A stretch of DNA of 49,458 nucleotides from CAZUTO01 sp964623085 (lineage in GTDB: Bacteria > Pseudomonadota > Gammaproteobacteria > Pseudomonadales > GM7GCV1), in contig CAZUTO010000016.1 in assembly GCA_964623085.1 (NCBI GenBank), positions 1 through 49,458 on the forward strand. The letters run 5' to 3'. Under the pieces are notes generated by a model. That model made no database searches. It worked only from the letters and a program-made list of their open reading frames with translations, and was not told the DNA's origin. The position numbers and the translations under genes were made by a program. The first letter of the stretch is position 1; every line of letters starts with the position of its first letter. Positions 1 to 7,303 of this stretch are shown in pieces.

Positions 1-1427
1 TCTTGCTCAAAGATCACAACGGCGTTGCCTAGGGCATCGAGCCCGGCCACGATATCACCGATCTGCGCTGGGCTATCTGTCATGTTGCTGGTGATCGTCT
101 GAGGCGGGGTCCAGGTTGAAGTGGCCCCATCGTACATGCTGGCTCTGAGTTCTATTCCTGCCGCGCCGCCACCACCGCCCATGCCGCCCATGCCGCCGCC
201 ACCAGTAGCTAGCTCAGTCTCGTACCATACTGATAGTGCATCACCAGTGGATGAAACCGCGAGCGTGCTTATAGTAGCTGTCGTGTCTGGTGTGGCTTCA
301 ATAGGGGCTGGGTCGGCCCACTCTAGAGTGTTAGGGTCATATACCGAGAACAACACATCGTCGCTTTGCTCCCAGGTGGCAAGAAATCCACCAGCGTTGT
401 CATTAACGGTGGCTCCTTCAAGCATCGTAATTCGTCCTGCAGTGGGCGCATTATCGAGTACCACTGCTGGACCCCAAGCACAGCCGTTGACGTCATAAAC
501 ATTGGCGACAAGGTCATTCGTGCCATCGCCATCGCGATCTTGCAATCGCAGTGTGGCCGCTAGATCTACGCCGTTGGATGCTAACCTTAGCCCACTGGCA
601 TCGAGGAACACGGGGTCATCTACTTGTTGTTCGTCTGTCCAACCATCTGCCGTCGTAAAGCTGTATGTCTCACCGTCAAACGTTGCTCCGTCGGTTGCCG
701 TAATGGAGCCTGCTAAATCAACGCTGAGCATGGTTCCAGAAGGCAAGCAGCGATCCGGCGTGAAGGTTGCAGCTAGCGCTGCACTGTCGTAGCTCACGAC
801 GCCGGATACCGGCGCATCACCAGTAAGCGTAAAAGACGTATCATCGACCGTTGCGGCATCGAGATCTTCGGTGAACACCACTTCAACTGACTCTGTGATC
901 AGCACGTTCTCTGCATCTATATCAGGCGAGCGGCTCATCACGCCGACTGTGCCTGAAGCCTCTCCTGCAACTGTCATAAATGCGAACGTCTCTTCCGCAA
1001 GTGCATTACCAGCAACGTCGGTAATACCAGACGTCAGTGTCACTTGGATCGTCTCGCCTGCTGGCAAATCAGTTTCTGGACTAAAGGTTGCAGTCAGCGT
1101 TGGCTCATCGAAGCTTACGGCACCTGCGAGCGCGCCGGCACTCAGTGTGGACACCGCAAAGGTATCGGCATTCACCGTCGCTGGGTCAAGTCCCTCACTA
1201 AACACGGCTGTAATATCGGTACCCAGCGCAACATCTGCTGCACTATCAACGGGGATGGTGTTTGCCAATGTCGGCGCAACGGTATCGGCTTCGGCTGGTG
1301 TTGTGCTCGACGTGCTCCCGCCACCGCCACAGGCATATAGTGATAGCAATACCGCTGCTGTGAATACTGTTTTCACACCTGCGCTCATTCTCTCTGTCAG
1401 TCTTAATCTTAGTAATCTGTTCGTCAC
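1..1427 (-). CDS. Big_5 Ig-like and propeller-repeat lipoprotein A (3' end outside window)
   Basis: The gene runs off the left edge, so only about 475 N-terminal residues are visible. A GTG at 1427 is chosen because AGAGG lies exactly 7 nt upstream. An ATG at 1388 is in frame and would also give a signal peptide. A basic n-region and hydrophobic stretch lead to the lipobox LYAC and a Gly/Ser/Thr linker, so it should be a lipoprotein. Two Big_5/SbsA-like Ig domains follow (roughly residues 45-150 and 155-255, with VFSEGLD and VFTEDLD motifs). After them come propeller-like repeats with a DALSVWYE core and ATWEQ/SVYDP strands. A Gly/Met-rich loop (plus-strand 160-212) interrupts a repeat. It is a paralogue of protein C (4228-7014). 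The function is unknown; surface adhesion or scaffolding is an inference from the architecture. Confidence 0.8.
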   Translation of the reverse strand, partial: MTNRLLRLRLTERMSAGVKTVFTAAVLLSLYACGGGGSTSSTTPAEADTVAPTLANTIPVDSAADVALGTDITAVFSEGLDPATVNADTFAVSTLSAGALAGAVSFDEPTLTATFSPETDLPAGETIQVTLTSGITDVAGNALAEETFAFMTVAGEASGTVGVMSRSPDIDAENVLITESVEVVFTEDLDAATVDDTSFTLTGDAPVSGVVSYDSAALAATFTPDRCLPSGTMLSVDLAGSITATDGATFDGETYSFTTADGWTDEQQVDDPVFLDASGLRLASNGVDLAATLRLQDRDGDGTNDLVANVYDVNGCAWGPAVVLDNAPTAGRITMLEGATVNDNAGGFLATWEQSDDVLFSVYDPNTLEWADPAPIEATPDTTATISTLAVSSTGDALSVWYETELATGGGGMGGMGGGGGAAGIELRASMYDGATSTWTPPQTITSNMTDSPAQIGDIVAGLDALGNAVVIFEQ

Positions 1428-1434
1428 CGCAACG

Positions 1435-1439
1435 CCTCT
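1435..1439 (-). promoter_or_regulatory. Ribosome binding site deciding the GTG start of lipoprotein A
   Basis: AGAGG on the minus strand, 7 nt before GTG 1427. The two following paralogues have purine-rich sites at the same 7-nt spacing before GTG starts (4065-4068 before 4057; 7022-7026 before 7014), which supports all three choices. Confidence 0.6.
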
Positions 1440-1567
1440 TTTTTTTAGGTTTAATAAGTTGTGTTTTTTACCTGTCTAGGGCTTGAGCCCTCTTGTATTT
1501 TTATAAGATTCATAGCCTTTTGTAGGCTCTTCACCGTCTTTTCTCATATCGCCGATAATGATACAGC

Positions 1568-1601
1568 AAAAAAAAACCCCACCCAAAGGGCGAGGTTTTT
1601 T
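1568..1601 (-). terminator. Rho-independent terminator of lipoprotein B
   Basis: Inverted repeat 1573-1599: on the minus strand a 12-bp stem (two G-T wobbles) closes a TTT loop and is followed by a run of T (plus-strand A run 1568-1576). It starts about 20 nt after the stop of lipoprotein B and separates it from lipoprotein A. Confidence 0.85.
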
Positions 1602-1618
1602 AATACAAGTACTTCTTA

Positions 1619-4057
1619 TCAAGGAGCGCCGCCACCGCCGCCACCCATAGGAGGAGCAGGAGTGCCTTCGACCGTGAATTCTATCGTGACGTCATCAGCT
1701 AGGAAGAGGCCGCTGTTAAGGCCGGTAATACCAAAAGGAGTACCATCTGTGCCTACACCCATTGCCGTGATGTTGAGCTGGGGCATGCTGCCCTCTGGCC
1801 AACCAAAGTCTGGTCCATCCGGATCTGCACTCGTCGAGGGTGCATTAATCGTCACCACGTTATCAACCACGTCCGAGGTTGGTCCCAATCCACCTGCTCC
1901 CATCAAGCCCATGCCTGTAGCTGCGTTAAATACTATCAACGCATCGTCGATATTGATAATCACGCTAGCTGGATCGACAGGCTCACTGAATGTAAGCACA
2001 AAGTCAGTGTCAGGTACGAATGTGCCGTCAGGCATCTGCTCTGTCGAGAAAGTAACATCTACCGAGAGAGCAGGAACGTCGTCCAACGCGTTGAACATGA
2101 AGTCCACTGCTGCTAAAGGATTTCCGGCCAAGTCAGTAATCTGATCAGCGGCTATCGTCACCGTGATAGGGCCGTCTGTCGGCCATCCAACCGGTTCTGC
2201 CATCGCCGGCGCGTTGATAGTCAGTTGAGCTCCATCTACGGTCGCCATAGCCATCAGGCTATTCATACCGGCATCTACGATCGTGATCTCGCTCATATCC
2301 CCCACCGCGATAGCATCTCCATCAGCTGCTAAAACCGGTTCGCTAAAGGTCAGTACTAGATCTCCTGCGGCCGCCACCTCAGTATCGTTAGAACCATCAA
2401 CAGGCGTGTCTAAAGTCGGCGCTATGTCGTCCGGAGGACTAGTTGAAAACATGGTTGTGCTTCCTGCAAACGCATTACCAGCGACGTCCGTGACATCCGC
2501 TGAAATGGTAAACATAAAAGTTTCCAATGGCGTTAACGCGTTTTCAGGCACGAAGGTAACCGTGAAATTCATGGTGTCGTACAAAACCATGCCTGGCACT
2601 GCCGTATCATCACTTAGCTGGGTTAGCGTAAAGTTTGCCATATTTACCGTAGCGTCATCCAAGGCTTCGTCAAAGGTCACGACAATGTTCGTGGTCGGGG
2701 CAATCTCCTCACCCTCTGCAGGAGATATGGTCGCCGTCGGTGCAGTCAAATCTGGACCAGCCGGCACGCCTCCCACTGTTGTAAAGGCAAACATCGTCGT
2801 CTCTTCGAGCAGGGCACCGTCATCATCTACGATAGTGCCGCCTTGATCTGCACCAAACACGGTGACGGCAATGGTGTCGCCCTCTGGCCACGCACCCGGT
2901 TCTCCCATCGCCGGCGCAGGCGGCGCAACGGTTATAACGCTTCCTGCAACGGCAGCCATGGCCATCGGTATCGCTACTCCAGCACTATCTACCACTGTAA
3001 GTTCTGTGCCTAACGTAAATGTGAGATTCACTGGGTCAGTCGAACCATTGAAAATATCCTCACTAAACGTCAAGACAATAGCTTCATCGAGAGGCACGTC
3101 CACAGCGCCGTTTTCCGGCGAGGTAAACGGGAAAGGAAGCAATGTGGGCGGCGCGTTCACAGCTGGGTCTTCAGTAGTAAAGGTCACCACCATATCTTCA
3201 ACTACCACGCCATCGAGATCTTCAATACCGCTCAAGGTCACCGTAATTTCTTCTGTAATCGGTAGATCTTCGTCTGGTTCGAAAATCACATCTGAACTGA
3301 GGCCCATATCTACCGCTACGACAGTTATGTCTCCCAATATTGGCTCGCCCGCAGAATCGGTTACTTGAACAGTCTCTTCGTTCGCAGTCACTTCGTTGAG
3401 TAACTCACTAAAGCTTATTGTGATTGAGCTCTCCAATGGAACATTAAGCGCGCCGTCAAATGGCATGGCCGACTCTACAACAGGAATCATCGTATTACCT
3501 GTAGTAAACGTGCCTACGACGAAACGAGTGACGACTGCGCCACCACCTAGCAAAGTCTCTGTCTGATTACCGTCAACGTCTAAAACACCGTCTAGACCTA
3601 TCAGCCAAGTGTAAAACGTATCAGGAGCAAGTGGCGCTGAAGGCGTAAACTGTAGAGTGAATGTTTCCGGATCATATACTGGCGTTCCCTCAACTGTTAT
3701 AACCTCATCGCCCATCTCGCCGTTTGGGCCATCCAAGAATGCCAACGGAAGCGCTGTTTCGGCATCTATTTCCTGCCGAATGACTCCATCCTCTGCCATC
3801 ATGAAAAAGAAATTTTCTTCGAAAGTTGTTAGGTCGAATGCTTCAGTAAAGGTCACAGAAACAACCGTTTCCATCACTAGACCTCTTTCTCCCGGTGAGG
3901 GAGCAATGCTTGCGACCGTAGGTGGTGTAATGTCAGCAAGATTGCCTCGACTATCATTGCCACAGGCATATAGGGCAAGCACCGAAAGGGCTAGTAAACA
4001 GGCGTTTCTTGTTTTTCTCATAAGCCCACGATCTGAATAGGAAGTTTTATTACTCAC
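1619..4057 (-). CDS. Multi-domain Big_5 Ig-like lipoprotein B
   Basis: 812 residues from the GTG at 4057, chosen because GGGG lies 7 nt upstream, as in both paralogues. A TTG at 4072 or the ATG of MRKTRN are alternatives. The signal peptide ends in the lipobox LYAC, then GNDSRGN, indicating a lipoprotein. The mature part is a string of about six Ig-like Big_5/SbsA-type domains, recognised by repeats such as VSVTFTEAFD, ITISFSELLN, IVLTFSEDIF, IVVTFDEALD and LVLTFSEPVL, each opening with a P-x-D-G-A/E-x-x-V-like turn. The C terminus ends in PPMGGGGGGAP, a Gly tail resembling the Gly-rich loops of its neighbours. It is acidic and rich in D/T/V. Unlike A and C it has no clear propeller repeats. 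A cell-surface role is inferred; the ligand is unknown. Confidence 0.82.
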   Translation of the reverse strand: MSNKTSYSDRGLMRKTRNACLLALSVLALYACGNDSRGNLADITPPTVASIAPSPGERGLVMETVVSVTFTEAFDLTTFEENFFFMMAEDGVIRQEIDAETALPLAFLDGPNGEMGDEVITVEGTPVYDPETFTLQFTPSAPLAPDTFYTWLIGLDGVLDVDGNQTETLLGGGAVVTRFVVGTFTTGNTMIPVVESAMPFDGALNVPLESSITISFSELLNEVTANEETVQVTDSAGEPILGDITVVAVDMGLSSDVIFEPDEDLPITEEITVTLSGIEDLDGVVVEDMVVTFTTEDPAVNAPPTLLPFPFTSPENGAVDVPLDEAIVLTFSEDIFNGSTDPVNLTFTLGTELTVVDSAGVAIPMAMAAVAGSVITVAPPAPAMGEPGAWPEGDTIAVTVFGADQGGTIVDDDGALLEETTMFAFTTVGGVPAGPDLTAPTATISPAEGEEIAPTTNIVVTFDEALDDATVNMANFTLTQLSDDTAVPGMVLYDTMNFTVTFVPENALTPLETFMFTISADVTDVAGNAFAGSTTMFSTSPPDDIAPTLDTPVDGSNDTEVAAAGDLVLTFSEPVLAADGDAIAVGDMSEITIVDAGMNSLMAMATVDGAQLTINAPAMAEPVGWPTDGPITVTIAADQITDLAGNPLAAVDFMFNALDDVPALSVDVTFSTEQMPDGTFVPDTDFVLTFSEPVDPASVIINIDDALIVFNAATGMGLMGAGGLGPTSDVVDNVVTINAPSTSADPDGPDFGWPEGSMPQLNITAMGVGTDGTPFGITGLNSGLFLADDVTIEFTVEGTPAPPMGGGGGGAP

Positions 4058-4150
4058 TGCGTTACCCCACAACTATGTTGTTTTGTTGTTTTAATATTAT
4101 TTCGTTGTACCTACCACTGGAGCCAACAAATAAACACTGACTCCATCTTA

Positions 4151-4220
4151 ACGAGAAGCGCCCTGAATAAGGCGGCACAATTTCTCCGCCTATCGCTGCT
4201 TAAATCTTCGCACTTCTCGT
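4151..4220 (-). repeat. Nested inverted repeats between lipoproteins C and B
   Basis: An outer 8-bp inverted repeat (ACGAGAAG 4151-4158 / CTTCTCGT 4213-4220) encloses an inner one (AGGCGG 4170-4175 / CCGCCT 4186-4191). It lies in the 170-bp gap after the stop of C. No U-tract follows on the minus strand, so it is not a standard terminator. It could be an RNA structure or a small repeat element. Confidence 0.4.
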
Positions 4221-4227
4221 GCGGACA

Positions 4228-7014
4228 CTACTCGGCGTTGTCGCCGTTGCGAATACCGACGACCTGTCCGATAGCCGTGCCATCAGCGGCTAGATCGCTT
4301 TGAATCCGAACCAGAATATCACCAATACCAGTACCTGAGACGATTTCTAAATCTGTCGGCTCTAGCGGTGACTCAGTGACGATAGTTAAGGCATTTTCAT
4401 CTAGCGCACTGACCGGGAAACCCCAACTTCCGTCCTCAAAGGTATTGGTGACATAAGTGACATTATTGATAACCGGTATAGCCAATCCCGTTGAGGTGTC
4501 GATGATAGTCTCCTCGACTGCCCAGGTAGCGACAGGATTCCCAGCCGCGTCAAACGCTAAACTAAGATCATCTACTTCCGCTAACAATACTTCGGGCGTT
4601 ACCGTTTCATCAGCTAGCGTGCCGACGCCAATCATCTCTGTGGCTACATCTTCAGCTTCAGGCGCCATTGTAAATATATCATTATTGACAACGATAGCTT
4701 GAATAGCCTGCACACCCCCAGGTGCTCCCATGGCGCCCATTGCACCTGGATCTTGTCCAACGATAAATGCGTTTGTTCCGCCCTCATCGTCTAAACCGAT
4801 AACAGCCGATACTTGAGCGGGATTACCCTCAAAACCGAATTGCATCTCGTCTGCCGCTGCATCTGGGACTGCTTCAAATGGCAGCGCCAATACACGAAGT
4901 TCTTGAACCGCACCCATATCCACTACAGCGTTATCTTGGACCCATACGAGAATCGCATCACCTGTAGTTTCTTCAATTTCCACAGTCACGCCTGTTGCGT
5001 CTGACGGATCGAAGTCCAATGTTATGGGGGCACTCCATACCGGAGCCGCTCCAGTATTCAAAAAACGACTAAACAAAATGTCTTCTTCCGCGCCTGTCTC
5101 TGCATCACCGTCACCATCTAGATCGCTATCATCCGAATTCTGTTCATAGAGAATTATCGCGTTACCTGCGAGATCAAGATCCGCTGCCAAACCGGTAATG
5201 GGTAGGTCATCGCCTGTGTCTGGTATGGCGATCGTTTGGGTTGCACTCCAAGTACCAGCAGCTTGGTCGTAGAAACTGGCCATCACATCAGCGTCAGCGG
5301 CTCCGCCGCCACCCATGGCGGCGCCACCGGCACCGCCACCGGCACCCATGGCGGCGCCACCGCCACCGGCGGCGCCACCGCCACCGCCCGCGGCCGCGGC
5401 CGTCGCGCCTTCAAGCCAAACAGCCAATGCATCGCCATCTGAAGTTACTGATAACGCGCTCAAAGCCGCGGTACCAAGTAGTGGGCTGGGGTTAACTAGT
5501 GCAGGTGCTGACCAAGTTGCAGCAACGGGGTCGAACACGGAAAATTGAAGATCTGTTGCCTGCTCCCAGGTCGCAATAAACGCACCATTACTTCCGGAAC
5601 CGACATTCGGATTTAGCGCTGCTCCCATAATCGGATTGTCAAGCACTTGGGGCACACTCCAGCCACAGGTTGCAACATCGAAAAAAGCCGCCAATACGTC
5701 TGCCGTACCATCTACTGGATCGTCGGCATCTTGAAGCCATACCGCCATCGCCCGACCAGCGCCATCAGACGCCAGTGCTAAGTTTGTCGCCCCCGATGCG
5801 GGGTCTGCCGGATCATCTATGCGCTCATCTAACCCAAACCCAGATTCAGTAAAAATTTCAAATTCATTCGGTATTAGGCTTCCAGTACCGCCGTTGGTTA
5901 TATCGTTTGTTAGTGCAACGATCAAACGCGCATCGGAAGGCAAACAACCGTCCGGCGTAAATGTCGCCATAGTCGGGCCATCGACCGCTACTGCGCCCAC
6001 TATATTTGTATCGCCATTAGCGATACTGCCCTCGAGCAGGTTAAATGAAGTGCCGTCCACCGTTAGACCGTCGACAGCTTCATCAAATTCGACTGTTATT
6101 TCTGTGCCGGCCACTGCGACATCACGCTCACCTGCGGCTGGCGAGGCTAAAGAAAATCCAAAGTCGTCTGGCCCTGGTACTTGCATTGTTATAAACGAAA
6201 AATTCTCAGCGCCTTCCAACTGGTTACCCGTCACATCAGCAATTCCAGGGGCTAGCACAATGGTATGCTCGGTAGCAAATGCGAGGTTCGTGTCCGGATC
6301 AAACACGGCAAAATAGGTGTTTGTACCATCAGCCAAAGGGCGTACCTCAAAAGCTACTGTACCGGCAACTGGACTGCCAGCAGCGTCCAGTACCATAAAG
6401 GTCGTATCATTAAGTGTCGATGCATCAATTGGCTCATCAAATTCGACTTCAATATTGGCGGCAACAGATGCTGTGTCCGTGCCCACATTCGGGTTCGTGT
6501 CGATTACCACCGGCGGCACGACCTCCTGGGTAGTAAATATCGAGCCATTGGCGGGAGACGCGTTAAATTGGTTTATGAAATCCAATGCATTACCGCCAGT
6601 ATCGGTAATTCCACCAAACAATTGCACCACATAGATTGAATCCGGTACCAAAGGCGCGTCGGGGGTAAATGTGGCTGTAAACGTGCTGGCGTCGTATGTC
6701 ACAACACCGTCTATCGGACTGCCGTTTAACAAAACACGTACGTTATCCACTACGTCTAGTGGACTCTCTGGGTTCAGCACTGTCTCTACAGTATCTGAAT
6801 CTATGTTCTCGTCAAAGCTTACTGAAAACGTTGAATCTAAGGGGACATTGATTTCGCCATCCTGCGGAGATCGAGTCGTGACAACCGGGCTGAATACGTC
6901 TGTCGTCCCGTCGCCGGCAACACAAGCGCCGAGCAAGACCGCCGACAACAATAGCGAAGATTTACTCAGCTTGCGGATGAATATGCAATTAGATAGAACA
7001 TTGTGTTTTGTCAC
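4228..7014 (-). CDS. Big_5 Ig-like and propeller-repeat lipoprotein C
   Basis: 928 residues from GTG 7014, with AGGGG 7 nt upstream. The signal sequence ends in a lipobox-like LLGAC then VAGDG. Three Big_5-type Ig domains follow (motifs FSVSFDENID, IEVEFDEPID, ITVEFDEAVD, up to about residue 390). The second half has repeated units around W and A-x-A-V-W (AMAVWLQD, FIATWEQ, ALAVWLEG, AIILYEQ, AILVWVQD, PVATWAVEE) spaced about 50-60 residues, which suggests a beta-propeller of six or more blades. Between two of these lies a roughly 35-residue Gly/Ala/Met tract (plus-strand 5301-5403), at the same place as the shorter Gly/Met loop of protein A. The family is recognised only by domain; ligand and function are unknown. 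It heads the run C-B-A in transcription order. Confidence 0.82.
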   Translation of the reverse strand: MTKHNVLSNCIFIRKLSKSSLLLSAVLLGACVAGDGTTDVFSPVVTTRSPQDGEINVPLDSTFSVSFDENIDSDTVETVLNPESPLDVVDNVRVLLNGSPIDGVVTYDASTFTATFTPDAPLVPDSIYVVQLFGGITDTGGNALDFINQFNASPANGSIFTTQEVVPPVVIDTNPNVGTDTASVAANIEVEFDEPIDASTLNDTTFMVLDAAGSPVAGTVAFEVRPLADGTNTYFAVFDPDTNLAFATEHTIVLAPGIADVTGNQLEGAENFSFITMQVPGPDDFGFSLASPAAGERDVAVAGTEITVEFDEAVDGLTVDGTSFNLLEGSIANGDTNIVGAVAVDGPTMATFTPDGCLPSDARLIVALTNDITNGGTGSLIPNEFEIFTESGFGLDERIDDPADPASGATNLALASDGAGRAMAVWLQDADDPVDGTADVLAAFFDVATCGWSVPQVLDNPIMGAALNPNVGSGSNGAFIATWEQATDLQFSVFDPVAATWSAPALVNPSPLLGTAALSALSVTSDGDALAVWLEGATAAAAGGGGGAAGGGGAAMGAGGGAGGAAMGGGGAADADVMASFYDQAAGTWSATQTIAIPDTGDDLPITGLAADLDLAGNAIILYEQNSDDSDLDGDGDAETGAEEDILFSRFLNTGAAPVWSAPITLDFDPSDATGVTVEIEETTGDAILVWVQDNAVVDMGAVQELRVLALPFEAVPDAAADEMQFGFEGNPAQVSAVIGLDDEGGTNAFIVGQDPGAMGAMGAPGGVQAIQAIVVNNDIFTMAPEAEDVATEMIGVGTLADETVTPEVLLAEVDDLSLAFDAAGNPVATWAVEETIIDTSTGLAIPVINNVTYVTNTFEDGSWGFPVSALDENALTIVTESPLEPTDLEIVSGTGIGDILVRIQSDLAADGTAIGQVVGIRNGDNAE
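5301..5403 (-). repeat. GC-rich in-frame repeat encoding a Gly/Ala/Met tract
   Basis: A low-complexity GGC/GCC/ACC stretch inside lipoprotein C. An 18-bp unit starting at 5311 recurs exactly at 5344, an offset of 33 bp or 11 codons, so gain or loss of units would keep the frame. The encoded loop is almost only Gly, Ala and Met. Confidence 0.75.
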
Positions 7015-7138
7015 GGTATTACCCCTAGAACTATAGATTTTTAGCTATTATTTATTTTTTTTGTTTTTGCAGCATTGCTTGCTATTACAGCATAGAGGGA
7101 TATGTTTCTAAAGACTAACTTTTTTCCCCCTAAAGGTA

Positions 7139-7171
7139 CACTTATTGCAGGCAGGGCGCCTGCAATAAGTG
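7139..7171. terminator. Strong hairpin downstream of TonB receptor 1, possible terminator
   Basis: A perfect 14-bp inverted repeat with a 5-nt loop (7139-7152 / 7158-7171). A short T run (TTTTATT) follows on the plus strand; on the minus strand, where the receptor gene is read, no immediate U-tract follows. It sits between the end of the receptor and the start of lipoprotein C, beside the scaffold gap. Confidence 0.6.
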
Positions 7172-7191
7172 TTTTATTGCTGTTTACTGCT

Positions 7192-7291
7192 NNNNNNNNN
7201 NNNNNNNNNNNNNNNNNNNNNNNNNNNNNNNNNNNNNNNNNNNNNNNNNNNNNNNNNNNNNNNNNNNNNNNNNNNNNNNNNNNNNNNNNNN
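7192..7291. other. Scaffold gap (100 N) flanked by the same 14-mer
   Basis: Exactly 100 N. The 14 bases before the gap (7178-7191) and the 14 after it (7292-7305) are identical, TGCTGTTTACTGCT. The two contigs probably overlap and little or no sequence may be missing. Confidence 0.95.
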
Positions 7292-7303
7292 TGCTGTTTA
7301 CTG

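Noticed and set aside
121..1479. Plus-strand open frames rich in Ser/Ala/Val/Pro
   Set aside because: They are antisense to lipoprotein A, which has a signal peptide, lipobox and Ig-domain motifs; the plus frames show no domain or start signals.
2283..4040. Long plus-strand frames opposite lipoprotein B
   Set aside because: Low-complexity antisense shadows of Ig-domain codons; no ribosome binding sites or recognisable features.
5236..5548. His/Arg-rich and Pro-rich plus-strand frames with striking repeats
   Set aside because: They are just other-frame readings of the GC-rich Gly/Ala/Met repeat of lipoprotein C.
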